DNA of 64,000 nucleotides, from NCBI RefSeq assembly GCF_001514305.1, contig NZ_KQ949077.1, positions 293,721 to 357,720 of the forward strand, read 5' to 3'. Positions 8,095 through 16,217 of this stretch are shown here, in pieces; the first letter of the stretch is position 1; each line of letters begins with the position of its first letter. The notes beneath the pieces were generated by a model, which worked only from the letters and a program-made list of their open reading frames with translations, searched no databases and was not told where the DNA came from. A program made the position numbers and the translations under genes. The DNA comes from Streptomyces dysideae. Lineage in GTDB: Bacteria > Actinomycetota > Actinomycetes > Streptomycetales > Streptomycetaceae.

Positions 8095-9548
8095 CGCAGG
8101 GATATCCTCATGTCGGTCACGCGCTGGGCCCGCTGCATGACCCATTCCTTCTCGCTGGTGTATTCGTGGACGGACGTGATGGCCAGCTTCATCGCTTCCT
8201 GGACGCGGTAGGCGCCGGACTCGTAGAAGTCGAAGCCGATCAGGTCGAGCGTCGGGCTGACGTCCAGGAAGTCCAGCAGCCACAGCATGTTGAAGCCGGT
8301 GGTCGGGATCCCCGACCAGACGTCGGCGCCGAGCTTGCCGATGTTGCGTACGGGCCAGCGCAGCGACTCGTCGCCGAGGCAGGTCTGCGCGCCGGGCACC
8401 AGGCGGTTGCGCAGCGACCACTTCCAGTCGCCGGAGATGCCGCCGAAGACGAGCCGTGTGGTGACCTGCTTGTCCCAGTTGAAGCCGTGCTTGTGGATGG
8501 TGGCGTGGATGTCGGTGCGGGTGCCGGTGTGCTTCGGGTCGATCTTGTACGAGTTGAAGCGCACGACCAGGTCGTAGTCGTCGATCTCGGCGCCCATCGA
8601 ACTGCTGCCGACGCGGCCGGAGTTGGCGATCAGGCAGATGGACTTGCCGGCGACCTGGTTGCGGAACTCGCCCAGGCTGATCCACCGCACGCCGCCGTTG
8701 GTCGGGTCGGTGACCGGTCCGCGCATCCGGGAGCGACGCTGCTCGGCGTAGAGCGCGAGGGCCTCGGTGAGCTCGGGGAGGTCGGCACCCGGGACGGCGG
8801 TGCGCAGGTCGAGATACTGGCTGAGCAGCTCCTGCCGGTCCGCGACCGGGGCGTCCTCTTCGGCCAGCCGAAGCAGCGCTCCCACGAGCCGCGGCTCGGC
8901 CTCCGTCCAGTCGCCGAGCGCGTGCGCGGCCAGGCCCTCGGCCCACACCTCGGTGGCAGGGCCGCGGGCGAAGTCCGTGGCGCGCGGACACTGACGCCTC
9001 AGCAGGGCGAGCAGTTCGCGCTCCTTCTCACTCGCCATGCGCAGTCCGGCGATGCGGGCGCGGACGCCGAAGCCGTCGTCGTCGGTGAGGGCGACGTAGC
9101 GCTCGTACGCCTCCACGGCCCCGTCCTCATCGCCCAGGGCCTCGAGGAGGCGGGCGCGCAGCCGCCAGCCGGCGCGGGAGTTCTTGCGCTGGGCCAGGAC
9201 GGTGTCGCTGATGACGAGTGCGAGGTCCAACTCGTCGTCGTAGCCGCACTCCAGTGCCTTGTTGGCGACGGCGAGCAGCGCGTCGAGCAGCTCGTTCGAG
9301 ATCCCTGAGGCGGGCGTCGCCGCGCCCTTGACCGCCCGCTTGAGCAGGGCGCCGGCACCGGCGGGTGCGGAGGCGGCGGGCTGGGACGTGCTGGACACGA
9401 CGAGCAGCTTGCGCAGCTGCTCGGCGAGTTCGGTGCGGCGGCGGTCGAGGCTGCCGACGAGTTTGCCGCTGTGCACCGCACAGGCGCGCACGCAGTCGTC
9501 CGGCTCCCCTCCACCCGCACGTGCCCGTCTGTTCTGGACCCGCGTCAT
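8091..9548 (-). CDS. TPR-linked GT29 sialyltransferase-like protein
   Basis: A 485-aa protein. Residues ~80-270 are helical repeats of TPR type (GDEDGAVEAYERYVAL, GDWTEAEPRLVGALL). Residues ~300-485 match GT29, a family best known from animal Golgi sialyltransferases: the L motif is SICLIANSGRVG through VVRFNSYK (303-334), the S motif is IPTTGFNMLWLLDFL through LIGFDFY (414-442), and the H-x4-E VS motif is present (His461, Glu466). The donor is therefore probably a CMP-nonulosonate. The ATG at 9548 has GGAG about 6 nt upstream. It is the first gene of a minus-strand operon with the GT8-pyruvyltransferase. There is no signal or membrane anchor, unlike the eukaryotic enzymes, so it would be cytoplasmic. 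Confidence 0.8.
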   Translation of the reverse strand: MTRVQNRRARAGGGEPDDCVRACAVHSGKLVGSLDRRRTELAEQLRKLLVVSSTSQPAASAPAGAGALLKRAVKGAATPASGISNELLDALLAVANKALECGYDDELDLALVISDTVLAQRKNSRAGWRLRARLLEALGDEDGAVEAYERYVALTDDDGFGVRARIAGLRMASEKERELLALLRRQCPRATDFARGPATEVWAEGLAAHALGDWTEAEPRLVGALLRLAEEDAPVADRQELLSQYLDLRTAVPGADLPELTEALALYAEQRRSRMRGPVTDPTNGGVRWISLGEFRNQVAGKSICLIANSGRVGSSSMGAEIDDYDLVVRFNSYKIDPKHTGTRTDIHATIHKHGFNWDKQVTTRLVFGGISGDWKWSLRNRLVPGAQTCLGDESLRWPVRNIGKLGADVWSGIPTTGFNMLWLLDFLDVSPTLDLIGFDFYESGAYRVQEAMKLAITSVHEYTSEKEWVMQRAQRVTDMRISLR

Positions 9549-9774
9549 GGCACTCCTGTCTCTTTTGCCAAAGCAATGCTGAATTCGCGGTCGCATTCCC
9601 TGCGATTACCGCGACGTAGGGGGGATGTTGAGAAAATCTAGAAACCGAAAACGACGCCCAGGTGAACGCCTCGGGACCGGGCGGCGAATGGTTTGCCGGT
9701 CAACGAGGCCCTTCCTGTGGTTCGGACTAGTGTGCTGCGACGGAACCGCAGGACCACCCGTCGAGGGGATTTTC

Positions 9775-10896
9775 GTGACCAGCATGACCGTCCGCCCGGC
9801 CCCCCAGACCACCAGGCGGCCGGAGCCGGCACGGCCACCCCGTCAGGCCCGGCTGCGGGCCTTGGACGGGCTGCGGCTGGTCGCCGCGCTGATGGTGGCG
9901 GCGTACCACTACGGCGGCCGCGGCGGCGACGTCACCGAGGCCTGGGGCAGCTCGCCCAAACAGCAGTTCCCCACGCTGCACGAGTACTTCGCCTATGGCT
10001 GCCTCGGCGTCCAGGTCTTCTTCGTGATCAGCGGGTTCGTGATCTGCATGAGCGGCTGGGGCCGGCCCCTGAAGTCGTTCTTCGCCTCCCGGGCCTCCCG
10101 GCTGCTGCCCGCCTACTGGGTGGCGGTGGTGCTCGTGGCAGCGGTGTTCGCTCTGCCGATGGTGGCCTACAAGGCGGTCTCGCCGAGCGACGCGCTGGTG
10201 AACCTGACCATGCTGCAGATGCCGCTCGGCGTGGACCGGGTGCTCGGGGTGTGCTGGACGCTGTGGGCGGAGATCCGCTTCTACGCGCTGTTCGCGCTGT
10301 GCGTCGTGCTTCCCGGAGCGAGCCGCCGCCGAGTGATCATGTTCTGCGCGGTCTGGACGCTGGCGGCGGTGATCGCGCAGAACGCGAACATGCCGCTGCT
10401 CGACATAGTCCTGATGCCCGAGTACGCCCCCTTCTTCACCGGCGGCGTCGGCCTCTACCTCGTCCACCGCGACCGGCGGGACGCCTACGCGTGGGGCATC
10501 GTGGCGGTGAGCTTCCTGATCGGGCAGCACTACGCGGTCCGGAACCTGTGGAACGCTGCGGACCCGAACGCCTTCGCCCACCGCACGTCCTTCGGCATCG
10601 TCCTGGTCGTCGCCTTCGGCTTCGTCGCGGTCGGCGCGATCGCGCTGGGCTGGCTGAACTGGGCGAACTGGCGCTGGCTGACGGTGGCGGGGGCGCTGAC
10701 GTACCCGTTCTACCTGGTGCACGAGCACCTCGGCTGGGCGGTGATCCACGCCCTGCACCGCGGCCTGGGCCTGGCGTCGGCGGAGACCTTCGCCCTGACG
10801 ATCGGCCTGATGCTCCTGCTGGCATGGCTGCTCCACCGCTTTGTGGAGAAGCCGCTGGCGCCGCGGCTGCGGGCGGTGCTGGCGAAGGCGCGGTAG
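9775..10896 (+). CDS. Acyltransferase family 3 membrane protein (OafA-like)
   Basis: A 373-aa integral membrane protein with about ten hydrophobic segments, belonging to the acyltransferase-3 family (PF01757). The N-terminal RLRALDGLRLVAALMVAAYHY motif holds the conserved Arg and the catalytic-type His; GVQVFFVISGFVI is the family's second hallmark, and RFVEKPL near the end is also typical. Such proteins O-acylate sugars of surface polymers on the outer face of the membrane, usually adding acetyl groups. The GTG at 9775 is preferred because GAGGGG lies 7 nt upstream; an ATG at 9784 is possible. The gene is divergent from the GT29 operon across a 226-bp gap that must hold both promoters. Confidence 0.88.
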   Translation: MTSMTVRPAPQTTRRPEPARPPRQARLRALDGLRLVAALMVAAYHYGGRGGDVTEAWGSSPKQQFPTLHEYFAYGCLGVQVFFVISGFVICMSGWGRPLKSFFASRASRLLPAYWVAVVLVAAVFALPMVAYKAVSPSDALVNLTMLQMPLGVDRVLGVCWTLWAEIRFYALFALCVVLPGASRRRVIMFCAVWTLAAVIAQNANMPLLDIVLMPEYAPFFTGGVGLYLVHRDRRDAYAWGIVAVSFLIGQHYAVRNLWNAADPNAFAHRTSFGIVLVVAFGFVAVGAIALGWLNWANWRWLTVAGALTYPFYLVHEHLGWAVIHALHRGLGLASAETFALTIGLMLLLAWLLHRFVEKPLAPRLRAVLAKAR

Positions 10897-11036
10897 CGCT
10901 CCGCTGGTCGTGCCGCGTGGGGTCGTCCTTCGTGTGCGGCGCCGTCGGGGCTTGTCGCGCCTGGCGAGCCGGGGCTGTTCACTCGACGTTCAACCAGTCG
11001 TCGGTTTGGACGGCGCTCAGGGAGCAGGCTCGTGTC

Positions 11037-11984
11037 ATGGCCAACGCACAAGCGACTGACAAGTACCCCGGCGAGCTCGCGGACGTGCCGGGCTGGTTCC
11101 CGCCACTCGACCAGGTGCTGTTCACCTGGTTCCTCGACCAGCAGGAGAAGCAGGGAGTGGAGGGCGACCTGCTGGAACTCGGCGCCTACCTGGGCAAGAG
11201 CGCGATCCTCCTGGGCCGGCGTCTGCGGGACGGCGAGAGGTTCACCGTGTGCGACCTGTTCGAGAGCGACGCCCCGGACGGGCCCAACCAGGCCGAGACC
11301 AACAAGTCGTACGCCTCCCTCACCCGGCAGGCCGTCGAGCGGAACTACCTCTCCTTCCACGGCACCCTGCCGACCGTTATCCAGGCACCCAGTTCGGTGA
11401 TCGCCAAGGACGTCGCCCCCGGCACCTGCCGCTTCCTCCACATCGACGCCTCGCACCTGTACGAGCACGTGTACGACGACGTAGGACGCGGCCCGGGAGA
11501 TCCTGCTGCCCGAGGGCGTCGTGGTCCTCGACGACTTCCGCTCCGAGCACACCTCGGGCGTCTCCGTCGCCGCCTGGGAGGCGGTGCTCAACCGGGGCCT
11601 GCGCCCGATCTGCCTCAGCACGCTGAAGCTGTACGGCACTTGGGGCGATCCCGAGCCCGTGCAGGAGGCGCTGCTCACCATGCTCCGGCAGCGCACCGAC
11701 TGCGGGCTGAGCGTGCAGGGGGCCGCGGGACACCGCCTGATCCGCACCCGGTCCAAGGGCATGCAGCCGCCGCCGTTCCCACGCTCACGGCACTATGTGC
11801 CACCGACACCCGCGCCGCAGAGTTCCCCGGCACCCCGGCCGCGGACCGCCCACTCCGCCAGTCCCGCTCCCGTGCCCGCCGCATCGCCGTCGATCTGCTC
11901 CCCCCAGTCGTCACTCGGGCCATACGCAAGACCCGCACCGACCGCTCTACGGGCCTGCCCGGCGAAACCGGCCCGCGGTCGTGA
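11037..11984 (+). pseudogene. TylF-like sugar methyltransferase gene with two compensating frameshifts
   Basis: The first frame reads MANAQATDKYPGELADVPGW, motif I LLELGAYLGKSAILLG and CRFLHIDASHLYEHVYDDV, typical of class I methyltransferases of the TylF type. At 11481-11485 (GTAGGACGC) one extra G moves the coding frame. Coding then continues one base later as AAREILLPEGVVVLDDFRSE through RTRSKGMQPPPFP. Around 11765-11800 one base is missing and the original frame resumes, ending with RRIAVDLLPPVVTRAIRK at the stop at 11984. High third-position GC follows this path. A +1 and a -1 change leave the ends in register. Either the gene is broken or the assembly has two indels; repaired, it would give about 315 aa and probably modify the cluster's glycan. 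Confidence 0.75.
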
Positions 11985-12221
11985 ATCAAGACGACGGCAC
12001 TGTCACTTGCCTGACCGGCCGCGGAACCTGCGACGACCAACGGCGTCACGCCCATGGGCATCAAGATTCCCATGGAGAATTAAGGAAGGGGTAAAGCTAC
12101 AGGTCACGGATGGTTTTCAGCCACTTGCCACACACGCGCTCCTCCCGCCTGACACCTGCAGTTCATCCGCAACCCCTGAGATGCGGATCGCACGGCGCGA
12201 ACGCGAGAGAAAGGTGTCACT

Positions 12222-13091
12222 GTGCGAGACCCTCGGATTGCTGCGATCGGAAAGGGACTGAAGCGCCGGGGGAGGCTGATGAAGGAGGCTGTGAGTCCCC
12301 CGCGCGGTGGCCTGAACGCCGTTCCCTCACCTCGGAGGGCCGAGGACTCCTACACCGCCCCGCCCGCCCCGCGCCTGGTGGAGTCGCCGGTCTTCGTGCT
12401 GTCCTCGGTGCGCTCCGGATCGACCTTGCTGCGGATGCTGTTGAACAGCCACAGCCAGATCCGGGCCCCGCACGAGATGCACCTGCGCACTGTGCACGTC
12501 CAGCTGTCCCGCGATTTCACCGCGGCCGCCATGCAGGAACTCCAACTCGACAAGGAAGAGCTGGAACACGTGCTGTGGGACCGGGTGCTGCACCTTGAGC
12601 TCACTCACAGCGGCAAGGACCTCATCGTCGACAAGACCCCGCCGAACACCCTCATCTGGCCGCGACTGCAACGATGTTGGCCGCAGGCACGCTACATCGT
12701 CCTGCTGCGCCACCCGGCCGCGGTCATCACGTCCCTGACCAACCGCCGAACGGATCCCGACCACGAGGCCATCCGCGCCGAAGTGCTCGGCTACTGCGAG
12801 AAGCTGGAGGAGGCGAGACGGAACCTCGATGCCCACGTGATCACGTACGAGGAACTGACCGCGGAACCGGAGCGGGTGACCCGCGGCGTCTGCGCGTATC
12901 TCGGTGTCCCCTGGGAGCCCGGCATGCTCGATTACGGCGGCAAGGACCACGGCACGCTCCGCCCACAGCTGGGTGACTGGTCCAGCACCATCAGATCCGG
13001 CCGCGTCCAGCCCGGCCGCACGGCCGAATCGGGCGTCGAACTTCCGTCGCGCCTGCGGGAGTTGGCTCAAGCATGGGGCTACCCGTTCTGA
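12222..13091 (+). CDS. Sulfotransferase family protein
   Basis: A 289-aa PAPS-dependent sulfotransferase-like protein. The 5'-phosphosulfate loop is FVLSSVRSGSTLLRMLL (residues 58-74), followed by the 3'-phosphate motif region YIVLLRHPAAVITSL (~165-179), in which Arg precedes His-Pro. DKTPPNTLIWPRL fits the family. The GTG at 12222 is preceded by a purine-rich GAGAGAAAGG; an internal ATG at 12279 cannot be excluded. It follows the broken methyltransferase by 237 bp, in which no gene is seen. It would transfer sulfate from PAPS to a sugar hydroxyl or a small molecule; the location suggests decoration of the wall glycan, which is inference. Confidence 0.85.
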   Translation: MRDPRIAAIGKGLKRRGRLMKEAVSPPRGGLNAVPSPRRAEDSYTAPPAPRLVESPVFVLSSVRSGSTLLRMLLNSHSQIRAPHEMHLRTVHVQLSRDFTAAAMQELQLDKEELEHVLWDRVLHLELTHSGKDLIVDKTPPNTLIWPRLQRCWPQARYIVLLRHPAAVITSLTNRRTDPDHEAIRAEVLGYCEKLEEARRNLDAHVITYEELTAEPERVTRGVCAYLGVPWEPGMLDYGGKDHGTLRPQLGDWSSTIRSGRVQPGRTAESGVELPSRLRELAQAWGYPF

Positions 13092-13277
13092 AGTACCCGA
13101 TCGGCAGCGTTCCATCGGGCCGAGCTCGGGGTCGACGTCTTCGGGTCGTGGTGGTCCCAGCCGGACAGCGTGGAGCCGCGGCCATGGGCAGGGGACCTTC
13201 CGGTCGTGCATACGTCCGGACGCCCCATGCTGCCGTGGCCCCCGGCGACGGGCGACAGGGGCCACGGCGGGGGTGGA

Positions 13278-13679
13278 TCAGGGTGCGTCGGAGATGTCGA
13301 GCTTGTTCACCTTGATCCGGGAGGTGTCGAACTCCCAGGCCACGTAGAACCTGCCCGGGGCGTACTCGTCGGCCATGGGGTACGTGTCCCAGCCTTCGCC
13401 CGTGGTGTTCTGCTGATCGGGGTCATATTGGTCCCGGGGGCCGTCGGCGAAGAACTTGGCGGCGCTCCAGGCCGCGCCGGGGCGTTTGGTCTTGTAGTTA
13501 AGGGCCGGGCGTGTCTCGGTGCTCGTGCCGGTGGTGTAGATGTACAGGTACTGGCCGTGATCAGATACGTGCCAGAGATGGATGGTGCGTCGACAAACCC
13601 TTCGGATCGTGAACTCCAGGTGGATCCGAAGGGAAGAGATCTCCTCAGATTTCGAGGAATCTCCCCGCTCAGAAGGCAT
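13278..13679 (-). pseudogene. 3' remnant of an unidentified gene
   Basis: From about 13600 down to the TGA at 13278 the minus strand has strong Streptomyces codon use and encodes an aromatic-rich segment (DHGQYLYIYTTG, AAKFFADGPRDQYDPDQ, YAPGRFYVAWEFDTSRI). Upstream of about 13600 codon bias vanishes and the frame runs into a copy of the mutase gene's 3' flank. No start with a ribosome binding site is present. I read it as the last ~105 codons of a larger gene whose 5' part was replaced by recombination. The family is not recognised; the sequence could be the end of a beta-sheet-rich secreted protein. Confidence 0.5.
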
Positions 13680-13712
13680 CCGAGGGAACGTACGTCCCCC
13701 AAACCTCCCGCA
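13668..13712. repeat. 45-bp direct repeat, copy 1 (mutase 3' end)
   Basis: Same orientation as 16888-16932 and 43 of 45 bases identical; the two differences are at the fifth base of AGAAGG/AGAACG and in CGAGGG/CGACGG. It encodes the last 14-15 codons of the mutase on the minus strand. Weaker similarity extends some 20 bp further 3'. Confidence 0.85.
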
Positions 13713-14070
13713 GCTTCGCGAACCGCCCGATGGCGTTCACCAGATACACCCGGCTGTTCTTCAGTCTCTTCGTCAGCGTCAGCAGCGCTTCGTACGTCTT
13801 GTCCTTGGAGGACCGGTCCTCGACGAAGATGAACTCGAAGTCGTCCCGTTCGTTGTTGACCAGGCTGGTCACCGTCTCGGGTACGTACGACTCGATGTTG
13901 CAGCAGGGGACGATCACGGACAGTGTCGGGGGGCGGTTGGTCGCGCGACTGGCCCGCTTCGACGACTCCCTGCTCCACAGCGACCGCTGTGAAGGTGCCT
14001 GCTCGCCGTCCCTGGTGCGCTGCTGACTCACTTCCTCGGCGACCTGGCCTACACCTGGATCGGCGCCCAC
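13669..14070 (-). pseudogene. GT2 N-terminal fragment fused to an acyl-CoA mutase C-terminus
   Basis: Residues ~45-115 are the start of a family 2 glycosyltransferase (PPTLSVIVPCCNIESYVPET, DFEFIFVEDRSSKDKT). Where other GT2 proteins continue with a KN-GLA-ARN segment, this frame switches to [13 protein letters not shown] and stops. That tail is the exact C-terminus of the mutase encoded at 16889-18469, and the underlying DNA is 43/45 identical. The DGDD metal-binding motif is missing, so the product cannot be an active glycosyltransferase. Either an ancestral GT2 lost its 3' two-thirds by recombination, or a second mutase copy was replaced. The start is uncertain; the ATG at 14070 is used. 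Confidence 0.65.
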
Positions 14071-14083
14071 AACCGAACCGCGC

Positions 14084-14734
14084 TCACCTGACCCCGTACC
14101 GCGCCTCGATCCCGGCGATCACAAGGACCAGCCCCTCCTCGAAGTGCCGGTCGTAATCAGCGAAGATCTCCGCGCCCACCTGAGCCGACAAGGGATAGTC
14201 GGCCATCAGGCGGGCACGTTCGTCCACGTCGTAGCCTTCCCGGCGTTCACCCGCCATGGGCTCGACGCCCTGCTCCTCGGTGACGAAGCCAAGGGTGTAG
14301 AAGTACGTCGTCGAGGTCGCGCGGACCGCGTCGGCGAGAGTGAAGCCGGTGGTAACGAAGAGGCGCAGGTTGTCCTCCATCTGCTCGGCGTGCTCGATGC
14401 CGGTGAAGCGGGAGCCGCTGAAGACCTTGGCGCCGTCGCGGTAGCCGAGCAGGGCGGTGCGCAGTCCGCGGTTGGCCTTGAGCAGCCGCTCCTGCCAGGT
14501 GTCGGCGGGGTCGAGGGGCGTCCCAGCGATCATCCGGCGGTACATCTCGGTCGCCATCTCGTCGAGCAGCGCCTGCTTGTCCTTGAAGTGCCAGTACAGG
14601 GCGGGTGCCTTGACGTCCAGTTCCTTGGCGATGGCGCGCAGGGTCAGGCCGTCCAGACCGACCTCGTTCAGCAGCTTGAGGGCGGCGTCCGCGACGCGTG
14701 TGCGGTCGAGGGGCGCTCGGCGTTCCGTGCTCAC
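14084..14734 (-). CDS. TetR family repressor with TetR_C domain
   Basis: A 216-aa regulator. The N-terminal helix-turn-helix is LTLRAIAKELDVKAPALYWHF (about residues 35-55), followed by a C-terminal ligand-binding domain of the class seen in TetR itself (RTALLGYRDGAKVFSGSRF). It is divergent from an FAD-dependent monooxygenase, the classical TetR/TetX-like layout. The GTG at 14734 has no ribosome binding site; a TAAACT box (14742-14747 on the plus strand) ends 7 nt upstream, so the transcript is probably leaderless. A perfect operator palindrome overlaps that -10 box, implying autorepression. The inducer is unknown, likely an aromatic compound that the monooxygenase modifies. Confidence 0.9.
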   Translation of the reverse strand: MSTERRAPLDRTRVADAALKLLNEVGLDGLTLRAIAKELDVKAPALYWHFKDKQALLDEMATEMYRRMIAGTPLDPADTWQERLLKANRGLRTALLGYRDGAKVFSGSRFTGIEHAEQMEDNLRLFVTTGFTLADAVRATSTTYFYTLGFVTEEQGVEPMAGERREGYDVDERARLMADYPLSAQVGAEIFADYDRHFEEGLVLVIAGIEARYGVR

Positions 14735-14744
14735 ACTTGACAGT

Positions 14745-14757
14745 TTAACGTCGTTAA
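14745..14757. promoter_or_regulatory. TetR operator O1
   Basis: TTAACGTCGTTAA is a perfect 13-bp palindrome (6-bp arms around one base). It overlaps the putative -10 box of the tetR gene and has a sister site 38 bp away, centre to centre. Binding by the neighbouring TetR is inferred. Confidence 0.75.
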
Positions 14758-14782
14758 GGTCACCCTCGTAGCCGACGACACG

Positions 14783-14795
14783 TTAACAACGTTAA
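14783..14795. promoter_or_regulatory. TetR operator O2
   Basis: TTAACAACGTTAA shares the TTAAC/GTTAA arms with O1 and lies just before the ribosome binding site of the monooxygenase gene. The placement fits repression of the divergent monooxygenase promoter. Confidence 0.7.
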
Positions 14796-14807
14796 GGGGA
14801 TATGGGC

Positions 14808-16217
14808 ATGTCTGTACGCACTGATGTGCTGATCGTCGGCGCGGGCCCGACCGGCCTCGCCCTGGGCGTCGACCTCGCCCGGCGCGGGGTGGACGCGCTG
14901 GTCGTGGAGCGGGCCGACGGGCTGTTCCCCGGCTCGCGCGGCAAGGGGATCCAGCCGCGCACGATGGAGGTCTTCGACGACCTGGGCGTCCTCGATGCGA
15001 TCCAGGCGGCCGGGGGCAGTTACCCGGTCGGGATGGTCTGGCAGGACGGGAAGCGGGCGGGCGAGCACCAGATGTTCGACCCGGCGGAGGTGACAGAGGA
15101 CTCCCCGCACACCGGGCCGTGGATGGTGCCGCAGTGGAGGACGCAGGAGATCCTTTTCGCGCGGCTGGAGGAACTGGGCGGGACGGTCACGTTCGGCCGC
15201 GAGGTCGTGGGACTCACGCAGGACGAGGACGGCGTGACCGTGCACTTCGCGGCGGGGGACGAGATCCGCGCCCGGTACGTGGTCGCCGCCGACGGCGGCC
15301 GCTCAGCCGTACGGCGGGCTCTCGGCATCGGCATGACCGGGGAGACGGTCGACCCGAGTTCGATGCTGGTGGCGGACGTGCGGATCGCGGGCCTGGACAG
15401 GAACAACTGGCACATCTTCCCGCCACACGAGGAGGGCGACGGCTACCTGGCGATCTGCCCGCTCGCCGGGACGGAGGACTTCCAGGTCGTCGCACAGTTC
15501 CCGGAGGGCACGACGGTGGACCTCTCCCTCGACGGCATACGCAAGACCGTCGCCGCCCGCTCCCACCTCGCCCCCGAGGATGTGACCGAGGTGCGCTGGG
15601 CCTCGGACTTCCGCCCCCGGGCGGCACTGGCGGACCGTTTCCGCGCGGGCCGGGTCTTCCTGGCCGGAGACGCGGCGCATGTGCACTCGCCGGCCGGGGG
15701 CCAAGGCCTGAACACGAGCGTCCAGGACGCCTACAACCTGGGCTGGAAGCTGGGCGCGGTACTGCGAGACGGCGTCGACGCCGGGCTCCTGGACTCCTAC
15801 GAGGAGGAGCGCCGCCCCATCGCCGCCGACATGCTGGGCGTGTCGACGGGCGTCCACCGCGGTGAGGTCCGGCGCGGGGAGGCGACGCGGCAACTCGGGC
15901 TGGGGTACCGGGAGTCGCCGCTCACGGTAGAGACGCGGGCGACGCCGGGGCCGGTGCGGGCGGGGGATCGGGCGCCCGACGGGATGCTGGGTGAGGTACG
16001 GCTGTTCGACGCGTTTCGGGGGCCGCACTGGACGCTGGTGGCGGTGGGGGCGGAGGTGCCGTCGGGGGTGGCGGGGGTGGTGCGGGTGGTTCGAGGGGGC
16101 GTGCAGGGGGCGTACGGGTCCGGGGTGTTCCTCGTACGGCCGGACGGTTACGTGGGGTGGGCGGGTGGCGGGGCGGCGGGACTGACGAAGTACCTCGCAC
16201 GGTTCGGCCTGCGTTAG
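14808..16217 (+). CDS. FAD-dependent aromatic monooxygenase (PF01494)
   Basis: A 469-aa class A flavoprotein hydroxylase. Residues 6-20 form the FAD dinucleotide-binding motif VLIVGAGPTGLALG; the DG motif is VVAADGGRSAVRRALG, and the second FAD motif is VFLAGDAAHVHSPAGGQGLN. The C-terminal ~95 residues are the thioredoxin-like domain found in polyketide hydroxylases and rifampicin/tetracycline-type monooxygenases. The ATG at 14808 is preferred over 14802 because AAGGGGA would otherwise touch the start codon. Its 3' end overlaps the convergent Uma2 gene by 4 bp. Regulation by the adjacent TetR through two operators is likely. It could detoxify an aromatic antibiotic or hydroxylate a metabolite; the substrate is not evident. 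Confidence 0.9.
   Translation: MSVRTDVLIVGAGPTGLALGVDLARRGVDALVVERADGLFPGSRGKGIQPRTMEVFDDLGVLDAIQAAGGSYPVGMVWQDGKRAGEHQMFDPAEVTEDSPHTGPWMVPQWRTQEILFARLEELGGTVTFGREVVGLTQDEDGVTVHFAAGDEIRARYVVAADGGRSAVRRALGIGMTGETVDPSSMLVADVRIAGLDRNNWHIFPPHEEGDGYLAICPLAGTEDFQVVAQFPEGTTVDLSLDGIRKTVAARSHLAPEDVTEVRWASDFRPRAALADRFRAGRVFLAGDAAHVHSPAGGQGLNTSVQDAYNLGWKLGAVLRDGVDAGLLDSYEEERRPIAADMLGVSTGVHRGEVRRGEATRQLGLGYRESPLTVETRATPGPVRAGDRAPDGMLGEVRLFDAFRGPHWTLVAVGAEVPSGVAGVVRVVRGGVQGAYGSGVFLVRPDGYVGWAGGGAAGLTKYLARFGLR

Noticed and set aside
5461..8211. 916-codon plus-strand open frame
   Set aside because: It lies opposite the GT8-pyruvyltransferase gene, whose motifs are unambiguous.
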